Of a stretch of 64,000 nt of DNA, positions 48,765 through 60,999 are shown piece after piece (positions within the stretch are counted from its first letter, which is position 1; each line of letters begins with the position of its first letter). A program made the position numbers and the translations under genes. The notes below the pieces were generated by a model that worked only from the letters and a program-made list of their open reading frames with translations, was not told where the DNA came from and ran no database searches. This DNA comes from Vitrella brassicaformis (lineage: Eukaryota; Sar; Vitrellaceae), in NCBI GenBank assembly GCA_001179505.1, contig CDMY01000390.1:17627-81626 (forward strand), read 5' to 3'.

Positions 48765-48780
48765 AATCGAGGCAGTTCCC

Positions 48781-49857
48781 ATGATTGTCTCACACGCCGA
48801 CGCCCTGAAGGCCCTGGGCCTGCAGACCTCCGCCACCCTCGCCGACGTCAAGACCCGGTTCCACGAGCGCTGCCTGGTAAGCGCACTCGCGAGTGGGGAA
48901 GGTCATGTTGATGGCAGATGCCCATTCGATGCACTTTTGCACTGGTGTGTGTGCAGAAGTGCCACCCCGATAAGGCTGGCTCTTCGGCAGCGTTGCGGAA
49001 GCTGCACGAGGCGTACAAGGTCGCCTGCGCCACCCTCGTTAGCGGCACTGTGGCAGCGGTAAGCAGCCGCGAACGACCCCACTGCATGTGCTCTGTAGCA
49101 GACGTCTGTCTCATTGCGTTGTTGTCTGTCTGTCTGTCTGTCTGTCTGCCATCGTCAGGGCCGTCAGAAGGCGTCTTTCACGCCCGATGACTTAGACCGG
49201 CTTCGCGAACAGGTAAGTGATGGACCGACTCACGAATGAGACAGACAGACAGACAGTGAGTGACCGCCGTACCCGTCCTATTGCTTACATGTGCAGAGGG
49301 ACGAGGCCAGCCGAATCGCCGCCTCCTCACAAGCGGCATCGAAGGCGTGGCTCGCCAAGTTGCAAGAGGTGTGGGCGAGGGAGGCTGCTGGCGAGGAGGT
49401 GGATGAGGAGGCCTTTGTGGAGGAGGCCCGACGGGCGCCCAGGGCGGCAGCAGAGGAGGCCAAACGCAACTTTGACAAGGCCACCGCTGCCCGCCCCACC
49501 GAGGAGGAGCCCGCCGCCGCCAAGAAGGACATCCCCCCCGCCACGCGCACACGAGGCGCCAACCCACACACGGCCCCCGCCCAGCCACCACCGACCATGG
49601 CCACCACCACCAAGAGCGCCGCCACCGCCGCCAAGAAGCCGCCCGCCAAGCCCACCAAGGCAGTCGCCCAGCCACCGCCCACCAAGGCCACCAAACGCCC
49701 TGCCGCAGCCGCCATGCAGAGACCTGCCCCCACGGTCCCCGCGGCAGCAACCAGGGTGTCGAAGCGGCAGCTGCAGCACCAGCAGGAGGCCAGGGCGAGG
49801 CGGCAGGAGTTGGAGAAGAGGAGCGAGGAGGCGGTCAAGCACCGCTTCCGCGTGTGA
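48781..49857 (+). CDS. J-domain (DnaJ-like) protein, most complete copy
   Basis: Four exons join in phase: 48781-48876, 48957-49058, 49159-49212 and 49297-49857, giving 271 codons with stop. Exons 1 and 2 form a J domain: helices I-II ALGLQTSATLADVKTRFHERCL, then the HPD loop KCHPDK, then ALRKLHEAYKVA as helix III. J domains stimulate the ATPase of Hsp70 partners through the HPD motif. The small third exon encodes a segment with FTPDDLDRLREQ. The fourth is an Ala/Glu/Lys-rich helix (WAREAAGEEVDEEAF), a Pro/Ala/Thr linker and a coiled-coil tail ending KHRFRV. No signal, zinc finger or membrane segment. It resembles no standard DnaJ class A or B, so I call it class C, lineage-specific. Partial copies follow downstream. 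Confidence 0.72.
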
Positions 49858-50310
49858 GTGGCTGGGTTGCGCGCGTCTGACGTGTTAGAGGAGAGACACC
49901 AGCTCTCCTCGGCTGTTGGCATGCTGTGTGTGTGTGCAGTATCGCTGCTTACATTTTATATTCCGATGTCTGTGTTGTTGGTTCCCTCGTCCAGTGCTCA
50001 CCCTGAGCTCTCCCTTGTAAGTGTGTGGTCGAATGAGAGAAGAGGGTTCGTGCTGGCGGGCAATGACAGGATGTTGATTCGATACACTGCATGCGAGCTG
50101 TGTGTGTGTGTGCAGAAGTGCCACCCCGATAAGGGCGCGTCCGCGGCATCGTTCCAGCAGCTGCACGAGGCGTATGAAGTGGCCTGCGAGTACCTGGCTG
50201 AAGCCAGTGTGGCAAGGGTAAGCAGCCGCGAACGAACCCACTGCACGTGCTCGTCTGGCAGACGTCTGTCTAACTCTGTGCTGTTGTGAGTTATCTCAGG
50301 TTCGAGTGAG
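49858..50310 (+). pseudogene. J-family unit with HPD exon only
   Basis: Exon 50116-50217 encodes KCHPDKGASAASFQQLHEAYEVA and is flanked by family introns. The expected first J exon is replaced by a short stretch (SPELSL, about 50000-50020) that also precedes the HPD exon at 54413. The matching DVKTRF helix is missing, so a functional J domain is unlikely. It could be an alternative exon feeding the next unit. Confidence 0.5.
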
Positions 50311-50339
50311 TTTCACGTCCGACTCCCTGTGCGCGCGAC

Positions 50340-51117
50340 CCGCCGCCAAACCCATGCCCGTCTCACACCGACGCCCTCTCTGTGCTGGGCCTCCGCACTG
50401 CTGCCACTGCTGCTGACATCAAAACACGGTACCGCGAGCGCTGCCTGGTAAGCGGACTCGCGAGTGAGGGGGCAGATGCCCATTCGATGCACTTTTGCAC
50501 TGCTGTGTGTGCAGAAGTGCCACCCCGATAAGGATGGCTCTTCGGCAGCGTTCCAGCAGCTGCGCGAGGCGTACAAGGTCGCCTGCGCCACCCTCGTTAG
50601 CGGCACTGTGGAAGGGGTGAGCAGCCGCGAACGAACTCACTGCATGTGCTCTGTAGCAGACGTCTGTCTGTCTGTCTGTCTGTCTGTCATCGTCAGGGCC
50701 GTCAGAAGACCTTCATCACGCCCGATGACTTAGACCGGCTTCGCGCACAGGTAAGTGATGGACCGACTCACGAATGAGACAGACAGACAGACAGAGAGAC
50801 AGTGAGTGACCGCCGTGCCCATCTTCTTACTCACATGTGCAGAGGGACGAGGCCAGCCGAATCGCCGCCGCCTCACAAGCGGCATCGATGGTGTGGCTCG
50901 CCAAGTTCCAGGAGAGGTGGGCGAGGGAAGCTGCCGGCGAGGAGGTGCATAAAGAGACCTGGGGGGAGGAGGCCCGGCTGGCGGCCGAGGCGGCGGCAGA
51001 GGAGGCCAAACGGCACTTCGACGAGGCCACGACGGCCCACACGACGCACGGCACCACGCCCGCCGACGCTTCCTCTTTTGGGCGTCACTGTACAGCACAG
51101 CATAGCATACGGTAAGG
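50340..51117 (+). CDS. J-family unit with complete J domain, uncertain start
   Basis: Helix I-II exon (HTDALSVLGLRTAATAADIK and on, ending 50447 approximately) joins the HPD exon 50515-50616, then exon 50698-50751 (TFITPDDLDRLRAQ) and coil exon 50843-51116 ending at TAA. The ATG at 50354 that aligns with the start of the copy at 48781 is out of frame by a two-base deletion, so this copy needs another start or an upstream exon. The coil exon lacks the Pro-rich linker and HRFRV tail, which appear instead as a separate exon from about 51198. It may be spliced to that exon before the gap. Confidence 0.5.
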
Positions 51118-51501
51118 GTAGGGGAGCAGGTCATATGCAGCATTGAACCATCCCTTCATGTCATCTCTTGCCGTTGGCTGTCCTTCCTCCACTCAGGCAA
51201 CGAGTGGAGCCATAGCGTCAGCTGGCGACACCCATATCACATCCATTGCTTCTGTCAGTCACCGCAGAGGCTGCTGCTGCTCGACCGACCTCAGCAACAT
51301 CATCTCCACCTACCCTCTCCCGCACCCGCAACTCCATCTGGACAGCAGTTCGACCCGCAGACGCATCTCGCTCAGCGCCCCACGGGCCCTCCACCCCGCC
51401 GCCGACACTCAAGCGCCCTGCCGCAGCTGCCAAGCAGAGACCTGCCCCCACGGTCCCCGCGGCAGCAACCAGGGTGTCGAAGCGGCAGCACCAGCAGGAG
51501 G
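50695..51501. repeat. Near-identical tandem duplicate, copy 1 (with 53278-54072)
   Basis: Offset 2,573 bp, almost identical over 800 bp apart from a few substitutions. It covers the small exon, coil exon and tail exon. Confidence 0.85.
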
Positions 51502-51801
51502 NNNNNNNNNNNNNNNNNNNNNNNNNNNNNNNNNNNNNNNNNNNNNNNNNNNNNNNNNNNNNNNNNNNNNNNNNNNNNNNNNNNNNNNNNNNNNNNNNNN
51601 NNNNNNNNNNNNNNNNNNNNNNNNNNNNNNNNNNNNNNNNNNNNNNNNNNNNNNNNNNNNNNNNNNNNNNNNNNNNNNNNNNNNNNNNNNNNNNNNNNNN
51701 NNNNNNNNNNNNNNNNNNNNNNNNNNNNNNNNNNNNNNNNNNNNNNNNNNNNNNNNNNNNNNNNNNNNNNNNNNNNNNNNNNNNNNNNNNNNNNNNNNNN
51801 N
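51502..51801. other. Scaffold gap, 300 N, between repeats
   Basis: Exactly 300 N. It interrupts the coil-tail exon of the unit starting at 50340 and is followed directly by sequence matching 48005 onward. The placement between near-identical repeats suggests an unresolved repeat of unknown true length. Confidence 0.95.
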
Positions 51802-52861
51802 GTGTGCAGATGAAGTGGTGATTTCTTTCTTTCTCATTCCTGTCTCCTTTTCTCAACACATTTCTGTGAAGAATAGCGAGTGCCTCATTGAGATTGGTGT
51901 TCACGTGCGCGTCGGATTCCCTGTCTGCTGCTCTCCACAAACGAGATCCCTTGGTCCGACGAAAAAAAGCGAGAAAAAAGAGACAGATTGAAAATTTATC
52001 CAATTCATCTTTGTGTCTTGAGCAGGCCGAGAAGTTTTCACGACGACGACAACCTCCTGACCAACGAGGAGACCTGCGTATGGAAGCCACAAAGATAGTA
52101 GCGTGCACACGTGCACTGTCAAAAACTCAGAATGCTCACTGCTTTGATCAGCGGAAAAATAAGCTGTGTCTTCTGAGTAGGCAAGTCGCCTCATGCGCCG
52201 CCACCAAGGGCTCTCTCTATATATCGTGACGAACACTCGACATCTGTCCTTTTTGCCTTCTCTTTCAGCTCAGCGAGAGAGGTCCTTCCCTTTCCCGGCA
52301 TCGGCAGAAATATTTTTTCACGCCCGAGGAGTGGGCACTGCTGTTAGCACGGGTTCGCGCGCAGGTAAGTGATGGACCAACTGACAAATGAGACAGACAG
52401 TGACCGCTGTGCCCATCTAATTGCTTGTGCAGAGCGAGTCGGAAGAGGCGCCGCCGCCTCACAAGCGGCATCGATGGCGTGGCTCGCCAAGTTCCAAGAG
52501 ATGTGGGCGAGGGAAGCTGCCGGTGAGGAGGTGGACAAGGATGCGTGGCTGAAGGAGGCCCATCGGGCGGCCAGGGCGGCAGCAGAGGAGGCCAAACGGA
52601 ACTTCGACAAGACCACCAAGGCGAACACGAAAGGCGCCAACAGCAAGGACGACACCCCCACTGCCCGCCCCACCAAGGAGGAGCCCACCCCGGCACTCGC
52701 CCTGCTTCCGCCGCCGCCAAGCAGAGACCTGCCCCCACGGTCCCCAAAGCAGCAACCAGGGTGTCGGAGCGGCAGCAGCAGCACCAGCAGGAGGCGAAGG
52801 CGAGGCGGCAGGAGCTCGAGAAGAGGAGCGAGGAGGCGGCCAAGCACCGCTTCCGAGTCTG
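51802..52861 (+). CDS. J-family unit lacking the J domain
   Basis: Exon ending at 52365 reads FFTPEEWALLLARVRAQ. The coil exon (from 52432) begins SESEEA and then switches into AAASQAASMAWLAKFQEMWAREAAG, as if two family exons were fused at about 52449. The frame stays open to a TGA at 52861, but the last part reads SKQQPGCRSG in a frame shifted against the normal coiled-coil tail. No HPD exon is present between the gap and this unit. A coding role is doubtful. Confidence 0.4.
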
Positions 52862-53269
52862 AGTGGCTGTGTCCGGCAGCGGTGCGCGTGTCTGACCGCG
52901 CGCCGCTGCCCGACACATCCCTGCCCCCATCCCCATGCTGCCCGTGGTCTGTCCGTGGTCGTCCATTCGTGTGTCCGTTCGGTGTGGTAGTTCGTGTTTC
53001 CCCGGTGGGTGTGGGTGTGGCGACGTGCTCTTCAGCCATGGCAGGCCTCTCGACGTCACCCACACCACAAGACGTCACCATTTACCCAGTGGCCTTCCAA
53101 GACGGCCGGTCCAGCGAGAACAACACCATCATCCGGGTCAACCACTCGGTGTGGTCATTCGACCTGCTGGTGCACAGGACATGCGCTTCACTGTGGGAGG
53201 GGTAAGCAGCCGCGAACGACCCCACTGCATGTGCTCTGTAGCAGACGTCTGTCTGTCTGTCTGTCTGTC

Positions 53270-54141
53270 ATCGTCAGGGCCGTCAGAAGGCGTTTTTCAC
53301 GCCCGATGACTTAGACCGGCTTCGCGAACAGGTAAGTGATGGACCGACTCACGAATGAGACAGACAGACAGACAGTGAGTGACCGCCGTGCCCATCTTTT
53401 TACTCACATGTGCAGAGGGACGAGGCCAGCCGAATCGCCGCCGCCTCACAAGCGGCATCGATGGTGTGGCTCGCCAAGTTCCAGGAGAGGTGGGCGAGGG
53501 AAGCTGCGGGAGAGGAGGTGGATAAAGAGACCTGGGGGGAGGAGGCCCGGCTGGCGGCCGAGGCGGCGGCAGAGGAGGCCAAACGGCACTTCGACGAGGC
53601 CACGACGGCCCACACGACGCACGGCACCACGCCCGCCGACGCTTCCTCTTTTGGGCGTCACTGTACAGCACAGCATAGCATACGGTAAGGGTAGGGGAGC
53701 AGGTCATATGCAGCATTGAACCATCCCTTCATGTCATCTCTTGCCGTTGGCTGTCCTTCCTCCACTCAGGCAACGAGTGGAGCCATAGCGTCAGCTGGCG
53801 ACACCCATATCACATCCATTGCTTCTGTCAGTCACCGCAGAGGCTGCTGCTGCTCGACCGACCTCAGCAACATCATCTCCACCTACCCTCTCCCGCACCC
53901 GCAACTCCATCTGGACAGCAGTTCGACCCGCAGACGCATCTCGCTCAGCGCCCCACGGGCCCTCCACCCCGCCGCCGACACTCAAGCGCCCTGCCGCAGC
54001 TGCCAAGCAGAGACCTGCCCCCACGGTCCCCGCGGCAGCAACCAGGGTGTCGAAGCGGCAGCACCAGCAGGAGGCGAAGGCGAGGCGGTAGGAGTTAGAG
54101 GAGAGGAGCGAGAAGGCGGCCAAGCACCGCTTCCGCGTGTG
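53270..54141 (+). pseudogene. Duplicate J-family unit with nonsense codon in the tail
   Basis: Nearly identical to 50695-51501 at an offset of 2,573 bp. It carries the small exon (AFFTPDDLDRLREQ), the coil exon ending HCTAQHSIR and the tail exon from 53771. In the tail the codon that is CAG in the copy at 48781 is TAG at 54089-54091, ending the frame after KARR and removing the last coiled-coil segment (HRFRV). The J domain upstream is absent; 53038-53201 holds unrelated sequence. Confidence 0.6.
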
Positions 54142-55070
54142 AGTGGTCCGTGTCCGTCAGCGATCTGGGCAGAAGAGAGACACCAGCTCTCCTCGGCTGT
54201 TGGCTTGCTGCGTGTGTGCAGTATCGCTGCTTACATTTTATATTTTGACGGCTGTGTTGTTGGTTCCCTCGTCCAGTGCTCACTCTGAGCTCTCCCTTGT
54301 AAGTGTGCGGTCGAATGAGAGCAATTTGAATGAGAGAAGAGGCTTCGTGCTGGCGGGCAATGACAGGATGTTGATTCGATACATTGCATGCGAGCTGTGT
54401 GTGTGTGTGCAGAAGTGCCACCCCGATAAGGTCGCGTCCGCCGCGGCGTTCCAGCAGCTTCGCGAGGCCTATGAGGTGGCCTACGAGTACGTGGCGAAAG
54501 CCACTGTGGCAGCGGTAAGCAGCCGCGAACGAACCCACTGCATGTGCTCGTCTGGCAGACAACTGTCTCACTCTGTGCTGTTGTGACAACTTGTGAGTTA
54601 TCTCAGGCCAGAGTGAGATTCATCTCCGATGAGTGGAACCGACTCATCGTCACGGTGAGTAGCGGACCGACTGACGAATGAGACAGACAGACAGACAGAC
54701 AGTGAGTGACCGCCGTGCCCATCTTATTAATTGTGCAGTCGGTCTACCCCTGTCTGTCTGTCGGTCTTTTTAGCTCAACGACAGGCTCGCCCGCCGCACC
54801 AAGGAGCTGGCCATGCAGTACCAACAGATGACCAACACGGAGCCTCAGGTGGGTGGGTGGGTGGTTGAGTGAGTGTCACACAGACAAATGCGACAAGGGT
54901 GGACGGCCTCACTGGCTCACTCGTGAGTACATCTGTGTGTGTGTGTGAGCGTGTGTGCAGGAGGAGGATGGGGAGGCGGATGATGGGCAGGTGCCCGAGT
55001 GGCTTGATGAGCCCCTCCCACATTACACGTCGCTGCCGGTAGGCAAGGCACCCCACAATCCACACGCCGA
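54142..55070 (+). CDS. J-family unit with HPD exon and novel C-terminus
   Basis: The HPD exon 54413-54514 reads KCHPDKVASAAAFQQLREAYEVA. It is followed by exon ARVRFISDEWNRLIVT (54608-54655), then LNDRLARRTKELAMQYQQMTNTEPQ and EEDGEADDGQVPEWLDEP, with splice-like borders. The last exons have no counterpart in other units. The first J exon (helix I-II) was not found upstream. A hybrid gene or a broken copy are both possible; no complete frame could be assembled. Confidence 0.4.
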
Positions 55071-55317
55071 CGTCTGGCACCCATGTGTGTGTGTTGTGCA
55101 CATCTTGGTTGTTTCTACCAGCTGGCCTCCCAGCCGCCGCAGCAGCCCCAAAGCTTCTTTCACTAAGAAGTCGATGCCCGTCCGCCGCGTCCGCCTGTTT
55201 GTCCGTCCACTGTTGCCTGTCCGTCCTCACCTGCGTCTACTCGACTGCATGCCTGCCCGACAACGTGACTCCCCGACTGCTCCAGCCACGCCGCCAGCCG
55301 CCCTTCTTCCCTCTGAG

Positions 55318-55980
55318 CCCCCTAAGGGTGGCTCTTCGGCGGCGTTTCGAGAGCTGCACGAGGCCTATGAGGTGGCCTGCGCGAGCCTGATTGGCGGCAC
55401 TGTAGGGGTAAGAAGCCGCGAACGAACGCACTCCATGTGCTAGTCTCATTGCGTTGTTGTGTGTCTGTCTGTCTGTGTGTCTGTCTGTCATCGTCAGGGC
55501 CGTCAGAAGGTGTTCGTCACGGAGTTAGCACGGGTTCCCGCGCAGGTAAGTGATGGACCAACTGACGAATGAGACAGACAGTGACCGCCGTACCCGTCCT
55601 ATTGCTAACATGTGCAGAGGGAAGAGGGCAAGCGAAGGGCAGCGGGGTCGCGAGCTGCGGGTAAGGCCCACTTGGAGAAGCTGCGGGAGATGTGGGCGAG
55701 GCAAGATGCGGGTGAGGAGGTGGATGAGGATTCCTGGCTGGAGGAGGCCTGGCTGGCGGCCGAGGCTGCAGCAGCGGAGGCCGAGCGCAACTTCGACAAG
55801 ACCACCGCTGCCGCCACACCGCTGTCCGTGGTCCGTCCATTCGTGCGTGAGTTCGGTGTTGGAGTTCGTGTTTCCCCGGTGGCTGTGGGTGTGGCTGAGG
55901 TGGTTGGGCATTTCCGGCAGGACCTGACCATGAGCCAGCTGTCGCGTGCGGTGAGGAAGGGGGGTGGGGGGGGGGGGCGT
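55318..55980 (+). pseudogene. J-family unit that lost the HPD motif
   Basis: The second J exon is truncated to KGGSSAAFRELHEAYEVA with CHPD missing. Small exon VFVTELARVPAQ (ends 55545) and coil exon REEGKRRAAGSRAAGK to TTAAATPLSV (from 55619) follow. The linker is replaced by VRPFVREFGVGVRVSPVAVGV, which also appears near 52950. Without HPD it could not stimulate Hsp70. Confidence 0.55.
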
Positions 55981-56361
55981 GGAGAGACACCAGCTCTCCT
56001 TGGCATGCTGCGTGTGTGCAGCATCGCTGCTTACATTTTATATTCCGATGGCTGTGTTGTGGGTTCCGTCGTGCTCACTTTGATGTGGATTAGGCAGACT
56101 GAATGGGTGTTGGGGGCTGGACGGTTGCATGGTGTCGGTGGCCACGGCCAGGGCATGACTGACGGGCGCTGTGAGGTGCGTGCAGACCGATGACATCTAG
56201 ATGAATCTCTGTTGGCCAAGAGAGTCCATTGACGGATAAGTGTATAGTGCACACACGCATAGCATCCGGGGGAGGGGGTCCCCTCACTCACGCAACACTC
56301 AAAACAGAACGTGATTACACCGAAACACCTTGGCGCCAAAACGACTGAAACGTCAGTCACG
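55981..56361. repeat. Left arm of the inverted repeat around BBS7
   Basis: Matches 62053-62440 in reverse complement with scattered differences. It includes a near-palindromic end (gactgaaacgtcagtcacg) and the same TTATATTCCGATG block. It starts just after a J-family coil exon. Confidence 0.8.
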
Positions 56362-56526
56362 CGAAGCTGCTGCCTATCCACACTATGCTGACGTCCCCCG
56401 ACCTTGGCTGGGTGAGTGAAGGCCTTGATGTATGTCTGTCTGTTCTGTCTGTCTATGTACACACACTCATGGAGGCAGTGTGTCGATGCTCTACTCACCT
56501 ACACATGCGCGCATCTGTCGGTGTAC

Positions 56527-59500
56527 CTATCTGATTGGCTCCTGGAAGAAACTGATCAGCACCTCCAGGCTGCACACACAGACAAAACAGAACGGAACAA
56601 CCGCAATGTGTCGCTGTATGTTTGTATGTATGTACTTGTAGTTGTTGAGTATGGCGGTGAGCTCTTCCAGCCGCTCGCGGCTCACAGAGGGGTAGCCCTT
56701 CAGCTGCCATTTGCTCACATACCTAATGGACGGACAGATCGATGCATGGGACGGACACATATACGAGGGCAGCCTTGTCTCTGTCTGTCTGTGTGTGAGA
56801 CTCGGTGTGTGCGTACGTGTCATGGACGAGTCCATGCAGGAATGAAAGCCGCCGCGGCTGCTCCTCGTACTCCCGCTTGATCGAATCTACATAGACACGA
56901 AATGCACCAAATCATTCCATGGACACACACATGGACACACACGAGCGTACCAGCATTGTCAATTACGTGTCTGAGGTCGGGTGCGAGGAAGTCGACCGTC
57001 CCCTCCTGCTGCTGTATCTCCCTAAGTGGCTCCACCAGCCGCACCTGGGTGGCCAACGCGTGCTGCACCGACAGCCTACGGTCCACCAGAGACAACACGT
57101 GGGGCAAACTGGCATCCTGGACGGACCAGACAGACAGACAGACAGAGATGGTGCACGTCTCGTTGATTGTTGCTCATGTGAATGTATCCACCTGCACGTC
57201 GGTGGTGATGGCGAGGTGGATTTTGCGGTTTGTGGCCTCGCTGGACAGCACCTCCTGCACACACCGATGCATGCAGGTGTGCACAGCCGCATGATTGGTG
57301 GTGGTCTTGGTGGCTCCCTCCCTCTCTCTGGCACCTTGAGAATCCTCATGGTGGCCACACAGTCTGTGCGAAACACCGCCGAACCCTTAGAATACCTACA
57401 TGAGCACAAACGCAACACACGTGCGTGAGTACATCGACAGACAGCCGGCCAACCTGGCCTCCATGTGTGTGCCCAGGTAGGTCGACCGGAAGACGGCGCA
57501 CTCCTGCACACATGAGGGAGGGACGGAGAGAGGGATGGAGGGATGGGAGCTTCCTGTTGGCCATATGCTCACCTCGTCCTGGTTGGGTCTTGCTGGGAGG
57601 TCGTTGACGCACGCACCAAGCCATCCGTGCACTTCACCCAAACTAAACGAACCTGCTCACATACATCCATCCAAACAATCATCATTAAGATGAAGCAAGT
57701 GTGTGTCGGTTTGCGCATGCCCACCAGTGATCCGCAGCTCATTCAGAGGCAAGTCCTTCGGCAACTGTAGGCAGTAGAGACCTGCCTGCCTCCCTGCCTG
57801 TATGCGTGTGTGTGGCCGGCAACCCGTGCGCACCTCTTGCACTCGTTCGTGGAGGCTAAGAGGCTTGACGGGGATGTCAATCAACGGACACACGCGAAGG
57901 GACGTCTACACACACATACACACATACACACAGCACAGCCACGTGGACAGATAGACAGCAGCTCACACAATGGATTGTATACCTTTGGCACGACGAAGCA
58001 CGACATGGTGCCGTATCGGCCTGATGACACACACGATGATACAACCATCCATCTGCGTTGTGTTTCCAAGACAGCGAGTACCCTCAACGGTGCGGAATCG
58101 GACCTCCAAGCGTGTCGGATCGCCCTGGTGCACACATGTCATCCATCAGTTGGTCACGTATGTGTGCGCATGCATCGCTCTCTCCTCCTGCCTGTTTTGT
58201 TGTGCTGACCTGACACCGCATTGTGGCGAGCAGTGGACTAGCAGAGTCACCGTCAGATCGAGTCACTACTGGGGCTGCATGTGGGAATGACATCACATCA
58301 CAGCGGGTATGAGATGGATCTTACTCTGTTCAGTGGATCCCTCCGAGCAGTCGAGCAGGTCGATGGCCACGTCGCTGCGAAGCACCACCAACTCCTGCAT
58401 GTGTGTGTGGGGGGGCAAGCGTCCCCACGTGAAGGCACTCCTTCTGTGCGTCCGACGGTGCATGGATACGTACGATTGGGTCGGGTGAGTCGACGGTGAG
58501 GAGGTAACACGCCTCGTCCGACATCAAACGAAACCGATGCGATATCTGACACACACGCACGCGCAGAGAGAGAGAGGAGAGAGCGAGAGAGAGATTACGC
58601 GACCCCATTCTGTCTGTGTCTGCCTGGCTGTGGGCTGACGGGTGCGTGGGAAACCTTTGTGGGCACGGCGGCAGCAATGACGCTCTTGGACAGATCCTGA
58701 TACCTGAACCAAGACATCAGCAAAGACAGATTGTGCATCACACCTTGGTTCATCTACCCATCATACCTCTTCCGTGCGTGTTCGAGCTTCTCTCTCAGTG
58801 CCGCGACCTCCTTCTCCAGCGATTTCACCTTCTTGGCCTGACAAACAAACCGGTCGGTACGCACAGCGGAAACAAACTACTGGTCGTGCGGTCACGTACC
58901 CGCGCCTCCGGGCTCTCATCGGGTCTGGTCTGCGCCTCGCCGCCCTCGACCTCACCTGCGCAACATCAGCCAGGCACACAGACATGAGGTGAAGAGCTTG
59001 CTGTGTCGGGCTAGTGGCCACGGTGTGTACCCGATGCCGCTGCTGCTGCTGCCCCGGTGGTGTCTGCTGCCGACGCATCTGGAGACACCATCACACATGA
59101 CACACAGGGGTGCTCTGTGTGTGTGTGTGTGTGTGTGCATGGTAGGTGGGATGCATGTGTGTGACAGCTGCTGGCTGGGTGATCGACCTGGAGTGAGTGC
59201 GACCACCCGCCCGCTGTACGTTGACACTATCACCTCCAGATAATCTGGGAGGGAAAATGTCACTCTCACACGTGTGCGTGAGTGTCAGATGCAATGTGCG
59301 TGTGTGTGTACCTACCTCCCGTAGTGACGTATCCCGCGTCGAGTCCCCTGATGCTCTCGTGAAGGCACACCTCATACGCCAACACAGGCGACCCACTCAG
59401 CACCTCACGCCATATCTGTGTAACAAGTACACCCACCAACAGATACCGAAGACTCTCTCAAATGGTTGCTCGTTGGCTGACCTCTACAGTGCCGTCATCC

Positions 59501-60999
59501 CGGCCGATCAGCACATCGGGCTCCCCCGACTGTCGATGAGCAATTTCACACACCCATGGGCCGCCGATTTGTTTGTATGTCTGTGTATGTGGTGGTTGGC
59601 AGCCGTTCGTCATACCCCAGTGAAGTCGGCACCCATGATATTGACAACACCAGCCCTGACAAACAAAACCAACACGCACACCACATCAAGGCCAAGACCG
59701 GTGTATGTATCTGTCTTCCCGCCTGGCTGGCTGGCTGCCTGCCAGTCCCGCCTACCGCCGTTTTCTTTTGGCCGGCTGGTCCTCATCCACCTCTATCAGG
59801 CACCCCTCCCGCATCACATTATCCACACTGACCACAGAAGGACCGACAAAAGTGACACACACAGAGCGCCATACATTCGTCCTCGTCCACCTTTATGCCT
59901 CCTCGCGCTCACGTGTCGATGAGTGCCAGCCCGGCCCTGCCAGTCTCGGTGCCATAGAGCAGCTCGATCGGCAGCTGAGAGCCGGGCACACGCTCGCGGA
60001 GGAAACCTGTGAATGAATGGCCAGCAGATGGATGCATTGACGGAGACAAGATGCACCGTTTCGGTTTGGTCACGTACCGAGTGCGGTGACAGGTCCATCG
60101 ACGGGGTACTGGTGGTACAGTTGCTCCCCACTGTACACTCGAATGTGGCGGTCCTGAGGGCAAACAAGAGAATGACGGCATAACAGTCGAGCGACCCTGT
60201 GTGGCCCGACTACCGACCTGACAGGCAACAATCGAGCACAGGGGCGTCCTGCAAGTGACAGGCGGAGAGGGAGAGAGATGTGGCAGCCATGTGTAAAGGT
60301 ATCCAGAAGTGTAAGTATGTGTGTGTGTGTAGGTTACTGACTGCGGTCCGGCCACAGCGGCGCACTGGAGGTCGTTGATGCGGTCGGGGGACATGACGAA
60401 CCCAGCGTCCTTGCAGCTGTCGTATATCGTCAACAAGTAATCCTACACACACACACACAGCCACACCCACACCCCCACACACCACAGCAGAGATAGAGAG
60501 AAGCCAACAGATTCACATGTACGCCACACACAAGTGCATTGTGAGTTAGCTCAGCTCACCCCGCCGGCCCAAATCATGGCTTCGTGCACGACGAGCGATG
60601 AGATGGTCTCAGTGAGGTTGGTCTTGAACTTGAGGAACTCCTTGCCCTTCCGCGTGAAGCCCCATATCGTCTGACCCGCACCCACAAACAGCTTGTCCCG
60701 CCCACACTGCAGCGCCACACGGCTGACGGGGCGGCCCAGGGGAGGCGACCGCCACTCCACCTCCGCTGCGCCCTTCTTCATAAAGAACACCGTCAGCACA
60801 CCGGAATCGTCACCAATCGCAACTGAGTGCAACATTAGACCAAACAATGCCGCGCAGATCTCTCCTCACACACCATGCTGTCTGTTCTGACATGCTGACC
60901 TTTCTGTTGTCTCTTCTTTCCGAATGGCAGCACTGCGAGTGTGTTGCGTGCGATGCTCCCTCCCGAAGTGTGCAACAGATCTACCACATACAGCTGCAT
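56527..60999 (-). CDS. BBS7: BBSome subunit BBS7
   Basis: Many exons from 60999 (first exon 60999-60900, second starts 60822 in phase) encode MQLYVVDLL, then VAIGDDSGVLTVFFMKKGAAEV, IWGFTRKGKEFLKFKTNLTE, SPDRINDLQCAAV, GEPDVLIGRDDGTVEV, IVSTYSGRVVALT, coiled coil KKVKSLEKEVAALREKLE, SHRFRLMSDEACYLLTVDSP, VVLRSDVAIDLLD, EVLSSEATNRKIHLAI, a helical C-terminus with VDFLAPDLRHVIDNA, and LEVLISFFQEPIR with stop at 56527. The order is the seven-bladed propeller, coiled coil, GAE/platform and helical end of BBS7. The protein pairs with BBS2 and BBS9 in the coat that moves membrane cargo in cilia. I did not derive every exon border. It is transcribed from the side of the inverted right arm and is surrounded by J-family copies. 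Confidence 0.88.
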
